From assembly GCA_036268075.1 (NCBI GenBank), contig DATAUV010000013.1:1-64000 (forward strand): a DNA stretch of 64,000 nucleotides, written 5' to 3'. The notes under the pieces were generated by a model. It was given only the letters and a program-made list of their open reading frames with translations. It was not told the origin of the DNA and did no database searches. Below are positions 7,441 to 18,700 of the stretch, piece by piece. A program made the position numbers and the translations under genes. Every line of letters starts with the position of its first letter. Within the stretch, counting starts at the first letter, position 1. The DNA is from DATARH01 sp036268075. Lineage in GTDB: Bacteria > Pseudomonadota > Alphaproteobacteria > ATCC43930 > CGMCC-115725.

Positions 7441-7684
7441 AGCCAGCCGAAGGCACCTGCGGCCGTGCGTCGGCCTGCTGACGCGGCCAGCCCGATTCAG
7501 GCTTTGCCTAATCGGTTGCGGGCCGCCAGTATAGTTCGCGGTGGCAGAGACGATCGCGGCAGGGACGCCCCGCTTGCGCGCCGCGCAGCGAGTGACGGTC
7601 CCGAAACACGAGCGACGGTGGCTACGCCACGCAAATAAACCTTCTCCCGTGAACCCTGAAAGAAGGCCTTAGAGGCGCTGTTAG

Positions 7685-9991
7685 ATGTTAGGCCTGGCAA
7701 ATCTAAAGAAATTCAACGTCCAACGGCTGCTTGGGATTGCAAGGCGGGAAGCGGTTACCGGCAATTGGGCAAATGCGGCGCAGCTCTATCAGAAGATTTT
7801 GGACGACCATCCCGAGAATATTCCGGCTTGGGTGCAATACGGCCATGCGCTGAAGGAGTCGGGCAATCTGAGGTCTGCGGAATCCGCTTATCGGGTGGCG
7901 TTGTCGCTAAAGCCGATCCTCGCGGATACCCATTTGCAGCTCGGGCACGTCCTGAAATTGCAGGGACGCGTCGACGAGGCGGTAGCGGCCTATGCGCAGG
8001 CGCATTCGCTCGCGCCCTATCTGCGTCAGGCCGAGATCGAGCTGATCGCGCTCGACCAGGCGCCCCGGCGCGCGGTCCGGCTGAGCGACCGTGACGAGGC
8101 GCGGGCCGTCGAGGCGCGAAGGCACGGCGACGAGGCCGCCTCGCTCGTCTTCGATGTCACCGATCTGCTCTCCTATTTCGAGCATTCGCGGCTGCCGACC
8201 GGCATCCAGCGTGTCCAGATCAGCGTGCTTTCGAGCCTGTTGCGGCGCGAGGTTCCCGGCGTGTCGGTTGCGCTGGCGTGTTTTGTCGATCGGCGCGATT
8301 TTTGGGTCTCGGTGCCGGCAGACCTGTTTCTCGAGGTGCTCGACCTCGCGGTGTCGGGCGGCGACGTCGATCACCCGGTGTGGAAGGACGCGCGGGCCGA
8401 GCTGACCTATAGGATCGACAACGGACCCGACGTCGAATTCGTCCCCGGCGCGACGCTGGTCAGCCTCGGCACCTCGTGGTGGGTCACCAATTATTTCCTG
8501 GTGCTGCGGCAGGCCAGGGCCAGGTACGGAATCCGCTATGTGCCGTTCATCCATGATCTGGTTCCGGTCATGGTGCCGGAGCATTGCACCAAGGAGTTGA
8601 CCCGAGACTTCATCAACTGGATCACCGGCGCGTTCTTTCACGCCGATGGTTGCCTCGTCAATTCGCTGGCCACGGCAAGGGATCTGGGCCGGGTGGCCGA
8701 GGTGCTCGGCCATGCGATCCCGCCGCCGGCGGTGATCAGGCTCGACGCGCGGTTTGCGTCCGATCCGGGCGTGCTCTTTCCGGCCGCGAGCAACGAGCTG
8801 CGGCGGTTTGTCACCGGCCGCGAGCCCTTCGTCCTGTTCGTCGGGACGATCGAATCGCGCAAGAACCATCTCCTCGCATTCAACGCCTGGCTCGAGCTGA
8901 TCCGCAAGCGGGGCGAGAAGGGGACGCCGACGCTCGTTTGCGTCGGAGGCCAGGGCTGGCTGACCGAGGCGGCGATGGCGAGGTTTGAGGCCAGCCCGCT
9001 GTTGCAGCGCAAGGTCAAGATGTTGTCGCGGATTTCCGACGCGGATTTGTCGCGGCTCTACCGGCATTGTCTCTTCACGCTGTATCCGAGCTCGTATGAG
9101 GGGTGGGGGCTGCCGGTCACCGAGTCGCTGTGTTACGGCAAGGTTGCGCTGACGACGGCGATCTCGGCCCTGCCCGAGGCGGGGGGCGAGTTCGCCGAGT
9201 ATTTCGCCCATCAATCCGTGACCGACATGATCGCCAAGCTGGAGCGGCTGATCGACGACACCCGCTATCGCAGCGCCCGCGAGGCCAAGATCCGCGACGG
9301 TTTCCAGGCGCGGAGCTGGCACGAGATCGGCGACGAGATCGTTCGCGGCGCCTTGTCGTTTTCCCCGGGCCGCCGGCTCGACGGCGACGCCGCGCCGGCC
9401 GAGCCCCGGACGTATCTGCCGGCGCAGCCGGACCGCTACTATTCCCTCGCCCGCAATCACGAGACCGGCATCTGGCCGGGCATGACCAATGCCGAGATAT
9501 ACCGGATGGGGACCGGCTGGTGGGCGCCGGACGAATCGGGGACCTGGACCAAGCCGGGTCTGGCCGCTCTCGGCTTCGCCCTCGAAGGCGACGAGGCAGG
9601 GGCGGCGTACATCGTCTATCTCGGGTTGCGCGGACAGCCCCTGGGGGGCACCGGCTACACGGTCCGGTTTGGGGGGCCGGGATCGGGCGAGCGGACCGGT
9701 CGGCTCAGGCCCGGCGAGACGCGCTGGATCATCCTCAAGCTGTCCGGCGAGGTTCAGCGCCGCGGCCATGTCCGGATCGAGCTCGAGACCGATGACCGCG
9801 CCGATCCGAAGGCGGCGGTCGACGGTGCGGACCAGCGGCGGTTCGGCATCGGCGTGATCGGGTTCTACATTTGCCGCGAGGCGGACCCGCTCGCCCGGCT
9901 GCGCTTTGTCGAGGCGTTGCAGCTCGGCGGCCCCGAGGAGCTCGACGGCCGGCCCGAGGACGGAAGCCGCTACGTGCCCATCGCCGAGTAG
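7685..9991 (+). CDS. TPR-containing GT-B glycosyltransferase
   Basis: The 768-aa protein opens with TPR repeats (about residues 18-115; WVQYGHALKESGNLRSAESA). A block starting VFDVTDLLSYFEHSRLPTG (about 155) often begins rhamnosyl/mannosyl-type transferases. The GT4-like GT-B C-domain follows: FVGTIESRKNHLLAF (about 384) and LYPSSYEGWGLPVTES (about 465), where the E-x7-E-type sugar-nucleotide contacts lie. From about residue 578 there is an extra beta-rich domain (GIWPGMTNAEIYRMGTGWW). It heads the tight cluster TPR-GT, TPR-sulfotransferase, TPR-GT9. TPRs next to transferase domains suggest modification of protein or cell-surface glycan. The ribosome binding site is weak. Confidence 0.85.
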   Translation: MLGLANLKKFNVQRLLGIARREAVTGNWANAAQLYQKILDDHPENIPAWVQYGHALKESGNLRSAESAYRVALSLKPILADTHLQLGHVLKLQGRVDEAVAAYAQAHSLAPYLRQAEIELIALDQAPRRAVRLSDRDEARAVEARRHGDEAASLVFDVTDLLSYFEHSRLPTGIQRVQISVLSSLLRREVPGVSVALACFVDRRDFWVSVPADLFLEVLDLAVSGGDVDHPVWKDARAELTYRIDNGPDVEFVPGATLVSLGTSWWVTNYFLVLRQARARYGIRYVPFIHDLVPVMVPEHCTKELTRDFINWITGAFFHADGCLVNSLATARDLGRVAEVLGHAIPPPAVIRLDARFASDPGVLFPAASNELRRFVTGREPFVLFVGTIESRKNHLLAFNAWLELIRKRGEKGTPTLVCVGGQGWLTEAAMARFEASPLLQRKVKMLSRISDADLSRLYRHCLFTLYPSSYEGWGLPVTESLCYGKVALTTAISALPEAGGEFAEYFAHQSVTDMIAKLERLIDDTRYRSAREAKIRDGFQARSWHEIGDEIVRGALSFSPGRRLDGDAAPAEPRTYLPAQPDRYYSLARNHETGIWPGMTNAEIYRMGTGWWAPDESGTWTKPGLAALGFALEGDEAGAAYIVYLGLRGQPLGGTGYTVRFGGPGSGERTGRLRPGETRWIILKLSGEVQRRGHVRIELETDDRADPKAAVDGADQRRFGIGVIGFYICREADPLARLRFVEALQLGGPEELDGRPEDGSRYVPIAE

Positions 9992-10068
9992 GCGCGAGGG
10001 CCGCACCATTGACGCGGCGTTCCGATTTCCCTTAGGTGCGGACGAGGATCGGCGGGACGGCGGTTTCG

Positions 10069-11892
10069 ATGCAGGGCGAACGACCGCAATGCGCGTGCGG
10101 CAGCGGGCTGAGGCCGGCGCGGTGCTGCGCGCTCGACCTGAACGCGCTGCCGCTGTTCGGGTCGGACGGGCCGTTGCAGCCGACGATCGCCCGCGCCCGC
10201 GAGCTGCACGCGGCTGGCGCCGTCGCCGAGGCCGAGCAATGCTGCCGCGAGGTGCTGGAGCTGGCGCCGGTCCAGCCGGACGCGCTGGGCCTCCTTTACC
10301 GGATCTGCCGGGCGTCGGGGCGATCCGCGGCGGCGGAGGCGCTGCTGCGGCGGTTTGTGCGGGTGCATCCGAACACGTTCTGGGCGACCAACGACCTGGT
10401 GCTGGTGCTGATCAACAAAGGCGCCGTGCTCGAAGCCGAGACCCACGCCCGCAACGCCGTGCGGATCGCGCCGGAGAACCCGCAATCCCACAGCCTGATG
10501 GGCATGGTCATGACCGAGATCAATCGGCCCCAGACCGGCGAGTTCCACTATCGCCGCGCGATCGAGCTGTCGGGGCGCCGCGACCCTGTCCTCCTCGCCA
10601 ATCTGGCCTGGAACCTGAAGAACCAGGGCAAGATGACCGAGGCGCGGGAGCTCTATCGGGAATCGACCGAGGCGAACCCCAAGATCCTCCAGACCTTTCT
10701 CGGCTGGGCGCGGACGGAGGAGGCCGACCGCAATTTCGACCGCGCCAACGAGCTCCTCGACCAGGCGCAGGCGCTGTCCCCGGATGACCCGAGCATCCTG
10801 TTGACCCGCGCCGTCGTGCATGGCCGCAAGGCCGCGTACAGCGAGGCGCTGAGCATGCTCGACCGCGCCGTGCCGGCAGACCGGCCGGGGCTCGGGCCGA
10901 ACGAGCTGTTGGAAAAGGGTCGGCTGCTCGACCGGCTCGGCCGCTACGACGAGGCGTGGGACGCGTATGCCGAGGCCAAGCGGCAATGCCGTGAGGTCAG
11001 CGGCCTCATCTACCGCGCCGAGATGGCGCGGCAGCAGGCCGAGCGGCTCAAGAGCTTTTTTACCGAGACCCGGCTCGGCATCCTGCCGCGGGCCGGGGTG
11101 CGCACCGACGTGCCGCAGCCGATCTTCATCCTCGGCTTCCCGCGCTCGGGCACGACGCTCGTCGAGCAGACGCTGTCGGCGCACCCGCGCATCAGCGCCG
11201 GCGACGAATTGCCGTTCATCCACGAGATCACCGACTCGATGCAGCGCAGCCTCGACAGCCCGCTGACCTACCCGGAGGCGCTGTCGGAGCTGTGGATGGG
11301 CGACCGGCGCTACGGGCTCGACGAATTGCGCGACGCCTATCTCGAACGGGTGCGGCGGATGGGGTTTGTAGAGCCGGGCTCGGCCTGGTTCACCGACAAG
11401 ATGCCGCTCAACGAGACGCATCTCGGCCTCATCGGGCTGATGTTTCCGAACGCGCCGCTGATCCACGTCGTGCGCCACCCGCTCGATGTCGTCTGCTCGG
11501 TGTTTTCCAACAATCTGACGCACGGCTTCTATTGCGCGTTCGGGCTCGAAAGCGTCGCGCAGCACTACGCGCTGACGATGGACCTGGTCGAGCATTACCG
11601 CTCGCAGATGACGCTGCGCTACCTGCCGGTCCATTACGAGGACATGGTCGACGACCAGGAGACGACGGTGCGGCGCATCCTCGACTTTATCGGCGAGCCG
11701 TTCGACGAGCGCTGCCTGCGCTTCCATGAAAACCGCCGCTATGCGCGCACCGCGAGCTACGCCCAGGTGACCGAGCGGCTGTACGACACCTCGCGCTATC
11801 GCCACCGGCACTATCGCAAGCATCTGGAGCCGGTGATCCCGATCCTGGAACCGGTGATCCGCCGGCTTGAGTATGCGGTCGGCGATGGCTGA
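10069..11892 (+). CDS. TPR-containing sulfotransferase with N-terminal SEC-C-like motif
   Basis: The N-terminus carries CACGSGLRPARCC, a SEC-C-type metal-binding motif, then TPR repeats over about residues 30-310. The C-terminal sulfotransferase domain has the 5'-phosphosulfate loop PIFILGFPRSGTTLVEQT (about residue 350) and the 3'-phosphate block VVRHPLDVVCSVFSNN (about 466) that binds PAPS. Its likely job is transfer of sulfate from PAPS to a protein tyrosine or a glycan. I start at ATG 10069, just before the SEC-C motif; an in-frame GTG at 10036 is possible. The stop overlaps the next ATG (ATGGCTGA), so translation of the two is probably coupled. Confidence 0.85.
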   Translation: MQGERPQCACGSGLRPARCCALDLNALPLFGSDGPLQPTIARARELHAAGAVAEAEQCCREVLELAPVQPDALGLLYRICRASGRSAAAEALLRRFVRVHPNTFWATNDLVLVLINKGAVLEAETHARNAVRIAPENPQSHSLMGMVMTEINRPQTGEFHYRRAIELSGRRDPVLLANLAWNLKNQGKMTEARELYRESTEANPKILQTFLGWARTEEADRNFDRANELLDQAQALSPDDPSILLTRAVVHGRKAAYSEALSMLDRAVPADRPGLGPNELLEKGRLLDRLGRYDEAWDAYAEAKRQCREVSGLIYRAEMARQQAERLKSFFTETRLGILPRAGVRTDVPQPIFILGFPRSGTTLVEQTLSAHPRISAGDELPFIHEITDSMQRSLDSPLTYPEALSELWMGDRRYGLDELRDAYLERVRRMGFVEPGSAWFTDKMPLNETHLGLIGLMFPNAPLIHVVRHPLDVVCSVFSNNLTHGFYCAFGLESVAQHYALTMDLVEHYRSQMTLRYLPVHYEDMVDDQETTVRRILDFIGEPFDERCLRFHENRRYARTASYAQVTERLYDTSRYRHRHYRKHLEPVIPILEPVIRRLEYAVGDG

Positions 11893-13321
11893 CGACGAGC
11901 CGCGCGCCGGCCCCGAGCCCGCGACCGAGACGCCGCCCGAGCAATCGCCGGAGCAGCGGCTCGCCGGGCTCCTGAACCTGGCCGGCGACCATGAGCGGGC
12001 AGGGCGGCTCAACGAGGCCGAGGCGCTGCTCAATCGCATCCGCGAGGAGGCGCCCGACCATCCCGCCGCGATCCACCAGCTCGGCATCGTCGCGTTCCGC
12101 CGCGGCCAGCCGGGACGGGCGGCGGAGCTGATGGAGCGTTCAGTCGAGCTCGCCCCGCACTCGGCGCTGTTCCACCGCAATCTGTGCGAGGCCTACCGCA
12201 CGCTCGACCGCTATGACGATGCGCTCGCGGTCGGGCTGCGCGCCGTCGCGCTCGATCCCAACGACATATTGTGCCGGCACAACCTGTCGGTGCTGCGCTA
12301 CGACCGGCTTGAGCTCGACGAGGCGATCGCCAGCGCGGAGGCCGCGCTGCAGCTCGAGCCGAATTTCCCGGGCGCGCATTTCGGCATCGCCGAGGCCACG
12401 CTGCTGCGGGGCGAGTTCGCCCGTGGGTGGGAGGAGTACGAGTGGCGCTTCCGCCTCGCCGGTGTCCAGCCGCTGATGCCGCCGACGGAAAAGCCGCAAT
12501 GGGACGGCCGGAAGCTGCGGGACGGCGCGAGGCTGCTGCTGATCGCGGACCAGGGCTACGGCGACGTCATCCAGTTCTCTCGCTTTATCCCGTGGGCCGC
12601 GGAGCGGGCGCCGCAGATCGCGATCGCGTGCAGCGCCGAGCTGCGCCCGGTCGTAGGCCAGTATGCCGGCGGCGCGACAATGTTCGACCACTGGGATTCG
12701 GCGCCCGAATTCGCCGCCTATTCCGCCTTGTCGAGCCTGCCGCGACTGGCCGGTACGCGCCCTGAGTCAATTCCACAAGCAACGCCGCCCCTCCGTGCCG
12801 ACGCCGCCAAGCGTGCCGCCTGGGCGGCGCGGCTCGACGCGCTGTCGCCGGCGGGCTACCGCCGCATCGGCATCGTCTGGGCCGGGCGGCCGACGCACCG
12901 CAACGATCGTCGCCGCTCGATCGGGCTGGAGCAGCTCGGGCCGCTGACGATGCTGCCGGGCGTCACCCTCGTCGCATTGCAGAAGGGCGCGTCGCAGGCG
13001 CAGATCGGCGGCTATTGGCGGCACGCGCCGCTGCTCAACCTCGGACCCGAGATCCGCGACTACGCCGACACGATGGCGATCCTCGAATCCCTGGAGCGGG
13101 TCGTCGCGGTCGACACCTCGGTCGCCCATCTCGCCGGGGCGATGGGCAAGCCCGTGTCGATCATGCTGCCCTATGCGCCCGATTGGCGCTGGGGGCTCAA
13201 GGGCGAGACGACGCCGTGGTATCCGACGGCGCGCCTCTTCCGTCAGGATGTACGCCGCGACTGGTCGACCGTCATCGCACAGGTCGCCGAATCGATCCGC
13301 GATCCCATCGCGCCGACCTGA
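11885..13321 (+). CDS. TPR protein with GT9/GT41-like glycosyltransferase domain
   Basis: The 478-aa product has TPR repeats in residues about 25-190 (AGRLNEAEALLNRI, AIHQLGIVAFRRGQ, GRAAELMERSVELAP). A GT-B-type domain follows: LLLIADQGYGDVIQFSRF (about 218-235), RIGIVWAGRPTHRND and AVDTSVAHLAGAMGKPV, the nucleotide-sugar end of heptosyltransferase-like (GT9) enzymes. This TPR-plus-GT9 form is widespread in alphaproteobacteria and is usually annotated only as a TPR or glycosyltransferase protein. The ATG at 11885 overlaps the upstream stop; an alternative TTG at 11867 gives six more residues. It is the last of three TPR transferases before the surface-protein genes. Confidence 0.85.
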   Translation: MADDEPRAGPEPATETPPEQSPEQRLAGLLNLAGDHERAGRLNEAEALLNRIREEAPDHPAAIHQLGIVAFRRGQPGRAAELMERSVELAPHSALFHRNLCEAYRTLDRYDDALAVGLRAVALDPNDILCRHNLSVLRYDRLELDEAIASAEAALQLEPNFPGAHFGIAEATLLRGEFARGWEEYEWRFRLAGVQPLMPPTEKPQWDGRKLRDGARLLLIADQGYGDVIQFSRFIPWAAERAPQIAIACSAELRPVVGQYAGGATMFDHWDSAPEFAAYSALSSLPRLAGTRPESIPQATPPLRADAAKRAAWAARLDALSPAGYRRIGIVWAGRPTHRNDRRRSIGLEQLGPLTMLPGVTLVALQKGASQAQIGGYWRHAPLLNLGPEIRDYADTMAILESLERVVAVDTSVAHLAGAMGKPVSIMLPYAPDWRWGLKGETTPWYPTARLFRQDVRRDWSTVIAQVAESIRDPIAPT

Positions 13322-13460
13322 CCCCGAACGCGCCGCGGCCGGCGCATTAGGGGACGTTTAAAGGGTTGGCCGCGTAGGATTGAGCGAGGCTTGCGGGATC
13401 GATCGCCCGCGGCGCAACGTCGGCATGAAGGCGCTAGTGGCGGCGAGGGAGGTGGGTCGC

Positions 13461-15593
13461 GTGAGCGAGGGGCGGGAGTCGATTTCGGGCGATACCACGC
13501 AGGTGTCGCAGGCAAGCGCCGCGGGCGGCACCTTCTATACCTTCCCGCCCGGCGCCGACACGACGCTGGACATCTCGGGCACGACGATGCCGACCGGTAC
13601 GATCGTCGGGTTTGCGCCGGGCGACACGATCGACCTCACCTCGCTCGCCTTCGCCGCCGGCGACTCGGCGATCCTGACCCCGGGCAATGTGCTGGAGGTC
13701 GCCGAGGCCGGGCGGGTCTACGATCTCAACCTCGACCCCAACCACAACTACACCGGCGACGTATTCGACATCGCGTCGGACGGCGACGGCGGAACCGACA
13801 TCGCGGTGCGGCCCGCGACGTTCGTGATGAACATCGACTACGATACGAGCGTCACCAACCTCAAGACCTCGAACCCGACCCTCTATGCCAATTTCACCAA
13901 CGGGGTCGCCATCGCGGTCCAGTATCTCGAAAGCCTCTTCACCAACCAGGTCACCGTCACGCTCGATATCGGCTATGGCGAGGTCGACGGCCAGTCGCTG
14001 GGTTCAAGCACTCTCGGCGAAAACGAGGACACCAACGATGTCTCCGAGACCTACAGCGCGACAAAGGCCGCGCTGATCGCGCAGAACGCGCCCGGCTCGT
14101 CGTCGCTGCCGGCGACCTCGCCATTAAAGGGCAGCGTCAGCATGAGCCCGGCCGAGGCCGAGGCGCTGGGGCTTTTGGCCAACAGCGGCAGCCTCGACGG
14201 CTATGCCGGGTTTGCCGGCGCCGGCACCAATTTCAGCTATGCGCTCGGCGTGACGCCGGGGGCCAACGCGTACTACTTCATCGGCGTCGTCGAGCACGAG
14301 CTGACCGAGGAGATGGGCCGGGTATCCGAGCTCGACCAGCAGCCGGACGGCTATTCCCCGATCGACCTCTACCGCTACACATCGGCCGGCGCCCGCGACC
14401 TCACCACCGGCCGCAGCGGCAGCACCGCCGATTTCTCGGTCGACGGCGGCGCGACGCTGCTCGGGTCGTGGAACAACAACACCCGCAACGGCGACCTCGC
14501 CGACTGGTCCCCGTCGGGACCGGCGCCTAACGGCGACGATTCGTTCAACAACGAAAGCGATTCCGGTGTCATCAACGTCGTCGGGTCGGTCGACGACACG
14601 CTGATGCAGGCGCTCGGCTGGGAGGCGGCGACCGCGGCCAACGAGACCCCGCTGCCCTTGCGCAACGACCTCGCGGGCAACGGCGTCTCCGATGCGCTGA
14701 TGACCAACACCGGCGGCGCGCTGGTGGTGGACGAGGTGAGCGGCGGCGCGGTGACCTACACCCAGATCGGCGCGCTGGGTCCCGAATGGCAATTCGAGGG
14801 CACCGGGCCGCTCGTCGCCGACGGCCACGACCAGTTCCTGTTGTATTACGGCGCCGACGACAGCCCGAGCTTCGGCGCAGTGGTCGTCGGCGAGGATGTC
14901 GGCGGCGTGGCGCAATACAACGAGATCGGGGCGATCGGCGCCGAATGGCAATTCGAGGGGATCGGGCCGTTCGCCGGCGGCGGCGCGGCCGATTTCCTGA
15001 TCTGGGACACCGACAGCGCGAGCGCCAATTACGGCGTGGTGGTGGTTGGGGCCGACGTCAACGGCGTCGCGCAATACACCGCGATCGGCGGGCTCGGCCC
15101 GGAATGGCAGTTCGAGGGCACCGGCGACTATCTCGGCGACGGCAAGACCGGTTTCATGATCTGGGACACCGCCCAGTCGAGCGGAAGCTATGGCGCGGTG
15201 GTGGTCGGCGAGGATGTCGGCGGCGCCGCCCAATATAAATCGATCGGCGGGCTCGACCCGAAGGCCTGGGTCTTCGAGGGGTCGGGCGACCTCCTCAACG
15301 ACGGCCAGGACAGCTTCCTCATCTGGAACCGGAACAATGGCGCCCTCGTCGTCGGCGAGGCGGTAAACGGGGCCGCGCACTACACCCAGATCGGCGCGGT
15401 CGGGTCGGTCTGGCAATTCGTCGGCACCGGCAATTACGACGGGGCGAGCGCCGGCGAGTTCCTGATGCGCAACAGCAGCAGCGGCGCCCTCGTCATCGGC
15501 ACGATCGCTGGCGGTTTGGCCAGCTACGCCGCGGTCGGCGGAGTCGGCACGGAGTGGAGTTTCCACACGGCGAACCCGGCTCTTTTAGCCTGA
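13461..15593 (+). CDS. NF038122-type metalloprotease-like secreted protein with C-terminal WQFEG repeats
   Basis: I start at GTG 13461 because GGGAGGTG lies 7 nt before it; an in-frame TTG at 13380 lacks such a site. An N-terminal module contains GTIVGFAPGDTIDLTSLAF and ends GGTDIAV. The putative protease domain carries VEHELTEEMGR (about residues 276-286), then SPIDLYRYTSAGARDLT and NNTRNGDLADW, as in the NF038122 metalloprotease family. The motif is HELTE, not classical HExxH. From about residue 405 some six repeats of about 50 aa follow (EWQFEGTGP, DFLIWDTDS, GAVVVGEDVGG), like FG-GAP propeller blades. No Sec signal is seen, so type I export is possible. The same C-terminal module ends the next protein. 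Confidence 0.8.
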   Translation: MSEGRESISGDTTQVSQASAAGGTFYTFPPGADTTLDISGTTMPTGTIVGFAPGDTIDLTSLAFAAGDSAILTPGNVLEVAEAGRVYDLNLDPNHNYTGDVFDIASDGDGGTDIAVRPATFVMNIDYDTSVTNLKTSNPTLYANFTNGVAIAVQYLESLFTNQVTVTLDIGYGEVDGQSLGSSTLGENEDTNDVSETYSATKAALIAQNAPGSSSLPATSPLKGSVSMSPAEAEALGLLANSGSLDGYAGFAGAGTNFSYALGVTPGANAYYFIGVVEHELTEEMGRVSELDQQPDGYSPIDLYRYTSAGARDLTTGRSGSTADFSVDGGATLLGSWNNNTRNGDLADWSPSGPAPNGDDSFNNESDSGVINVVGSVDDTLMQALGWEAATAANETPLPLRNDLAGNGVSDALMTNTGGALVVDEVSGGAVTYTQIGALGPEWQFEGTGPLVADGHDQFLLYYGADDSPSFGAVVVGEDVGGVAQYNEIGAIGAEWQFEGIGPFAGGGAADFLIWDTDSASANYGVVVVGADVNGVAQYTAIGGLGPEWQFEGTGDYLGDGKTGFMIWDTAQSSGSYGAVVVGEDVGGAAQYKSIGGLDPKAWVFEGSGDLLNDGQDSFLIWNRNNGALVVGEAVNGAAHYTQIGAVGSVWQFVGTGNYDGASAGEFLMRNSSSGALVIGTIAGGLASYAAVGGVGTEWSFHTANPALLA

Positions 15594-15713
15594 TTTGTGC
15601 GAAGAATCACGACGTTAAATTGAGTCGGTTTCGCCGCTTTACCGGCCATGTAATCTCTGCGTAAGTAGACAGCCGCCGCGCGTCCCCTACGGGGGCGAAC
15701 GGAGGAAGTGCGG

Positions 15714-18700
15714 GTGGCCCGCAAGCCGTCGCGGGCCTGGTGGGGACAGTGCATGGCCACGTATAACGGTACGTACTTCGGCGGCTTCGTTATCGGCAGC
15801 GCCGGGCAAAACCCGGTCACGTTCGGCCCTCAGGCGTATATAACCCGTTCCGGCGCGTCTGACGTCTCTGCCACCGTGTCGGCGACGATCGATAATCAGG
15901 GGACGATCGCCGGCGGGAATGGTGGCGTCTATCTTCAGTTGGACGGCACTCTAACCAATTCCGGCACGATCCGGAGCGATGGGGGCCCAGGCATCCATCT
16001 GGAAGACGGCGGCAACGTCGTCAACGCCGCGAGCGGCGTGACGGCGGGGTACATTTACGGCGATACTGCGATCCTGATCGACGGCGCGGCCGGCACGGTC
16101 GGCAATTACGGCCGGATCAAGGGAGGCGCCGATCTGCGAGACGGCGGCGCAATCGTCAACGGGGCAAACGGTGCGACTGCGGCGCTGATCTCGGGCGGGG
16201 CTTACACCGGGGGCGCGGCCGGCACGGTCGTCAATTACGCCACGATCACCGGCGGCGTCGAATTGCACAATGGCGGTAGCGTCGCCAACACCGGCGCCGC
16301 CGCGTACATCTCGGGCGACGTCAAGTTACAGGTGGGCGGCGCCGTCGCCAATGCCGGCACGATCAGCGGCAGCGGTGCCTACGGTGTCGTTCTCAACCAC
16401 GGCGGCAGCGTCGCGAACACCAGTGCCGCGGCGTTGATCTCGGGCGGTGCGCACGGGATCGCCGACTATGGCGCCGCCGGAACCGTGACCAATTACGGCA
16501 CGATCATCGGCACTGCCGGCGATGGCGTCTATTTCTACGGTTACAACAATACGGTCACGAATGCCGGCAAGATCGCCGGCGCGAGCGGCCACGACGCGAT
16601 CCTGTTCGGCTCCGGCAACGACCGGCTGATCGTCGATCCCGGCGCGGTGTTCACCGGCACGGTCGGCGGCGGCGCCGGCACCAACACGCTGGAACTCGCC
16701 TCAACCACGAGCACCGGGGCGATCAGCGGGCTCGGCACCAGCTTTGTCGGTTTCGGCACGATCACGGTCGATGCCGACGCGCAGTGGAATCTCACCGGCG
16801 GCAACACGATCGCCAGCGGCGTGACCCTGGCCGATGACGGGATTCTCACCAATTCGGGCACGCTGACCGGCAGCGGGACGCTGTTCGTCGACCCCGGCAC
16901 GATGGTCAACAGCGGCTCGGTCGGCATCGCGGTCACGCTCGACGGCGGCAGTTATCTCGACAACACCAGCACCGGCCTCATCAGCGTCGCCGGCACCGCG
17001 GTCTACGGCGACACCTACGGCGCGGACAGCGTCACCAATGCCGGCACGATCGAGGCCACCGGCGCAGGCGGCGTGGGTATCGATCTGAAGAACGGCGGCA
17101 GCGTAAGCAACACCGGCACGGCGCTGATCACGGGTTACAATTTCGGGGTCCGCATCGACGGCGGTCCGGGCACGGTCACCAACACCGGCATGATCGGCGC
17201 GCCCGGCACCACCGGCCTCACATATGGTATCTACCTGAAGGACGGCGGCAGCGTCGTCAACGGCTCGACCAGCGTGACCAATGCGCTGATCTATTCCAAC
17301 TACTGGGAAGTCGGCGTCAACGGCGCGGCCGGCACGATCACCAATTACGGCACGATCTCCGGTCCCGACATCGCGATATCTCTGCACCAGGGCGGCACCG
17401 TCGTCAACGGCCCGAGCGGAGCAACCGCGGCGCTGATCTCGAGCTTCCAGGGTATCTATATCAATGGTGACGCCGGCGCCGTGATCAACGCCGGCACGAT
17501 CCAGGCAAGTAGTTACGGCGTTTACCTCCAGGCTGGCGGGTACGTCGCCAATAATGGCGCCGCGGCGCTGATCCGCGGCAGCGTCTTGATCGCCGCCGGC
17601 GACGGCACGGTCACCAATGCCGGCACGATCATCGGCGAGGGCGAGCCCGGCAATCAGGACGATTACGGGATCGGCGTCGGGTTCAAGGGAACCTACAGCG
17701 ATACGCTGACCAATTCCGGTACGATCATCGGGAGAACCGGCTACGACGCGGTCAAGTTCTCCGGCACCGCCGACCGCCTGATCGTCGATCCCGGCGCGGT
17801 GTTCACCGGCGCGGTCGACGGCGGCGCCGGCACCAACACGCTGGAACTGGCCTCGGCGGCGAACATCGGGACGATCACAGGGCTCGGCACCAGCTTTGTC
17901 GGTTTCGGCACGATCACCGTCGATTCCGGGGCGAGGTGGCATCTCACCGGCAGCAACACGATCGCCAGCGGCTATAGACTGACCGACAGCGGCACGGTGA
18001 CCGCGTACGGAACGCTGACGAATTCGGGCACGCTGACGGGCAGCGGCACACTGTTCGTCGACCCGGGCACGATGATCAACAGCGGCTCGGTCGGCATCGC
18101 GGTCACGCTCGACACCGGCAGCTACCTCTACAACACCGAGACCGGACTGATCTCGCCCGCGGGCGCCGATACGGTCATCAGCACCACCAACGGCGCGGTG
18201 AGCGTGGTCAATGCCGGCTCGATCACCGCCAGCGCCGTCGGCGTGGCCGCCGTCAAGCTCATGGATGGCGGCAGCGTCGTTAACGGGCCGAGCGGGGCGA
18301 CGACGGCGCTGATCTCGGCCGGCGTTATCGGCGTCGACATCGAGGGCGCGGACGGCTTTGTGGCCAATGCCGGCACGATCTCGGCCAGCGTCGGGATCAG
18401 CATCCTAAAAAGTGGCACCGTAACCAATTCCGGCACGGTCGCCGGAACCGGGGGCCCCGGCGATGGTATCTATCTGCAGACCGGCGGCAGCGTCGCCAAC
18501 ACGACGAACGCGGCGCTGATTTCGGGCCGCGCACTCGGCATCGAGATCGAGGACGCGGCCGGCATCGTCAGCAATGCGGGTACGATCGCCGCGACCGGCG
18601 CCGGCGGCGACGGCGTCAAATTCGTCGGATCCTACGGCGACGCGGTAACCAATTCGGGCACCATCGCCGGCGGCGCCGGCGGCGACGCGGTGCTGTTCGG

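Noticed and set aside
7497..7700. Short minus-strand ORF before the glycosyltransferase
   Set aside because: Low-complexity product, no ribosome binding site, opposite to the start of a clear gene.
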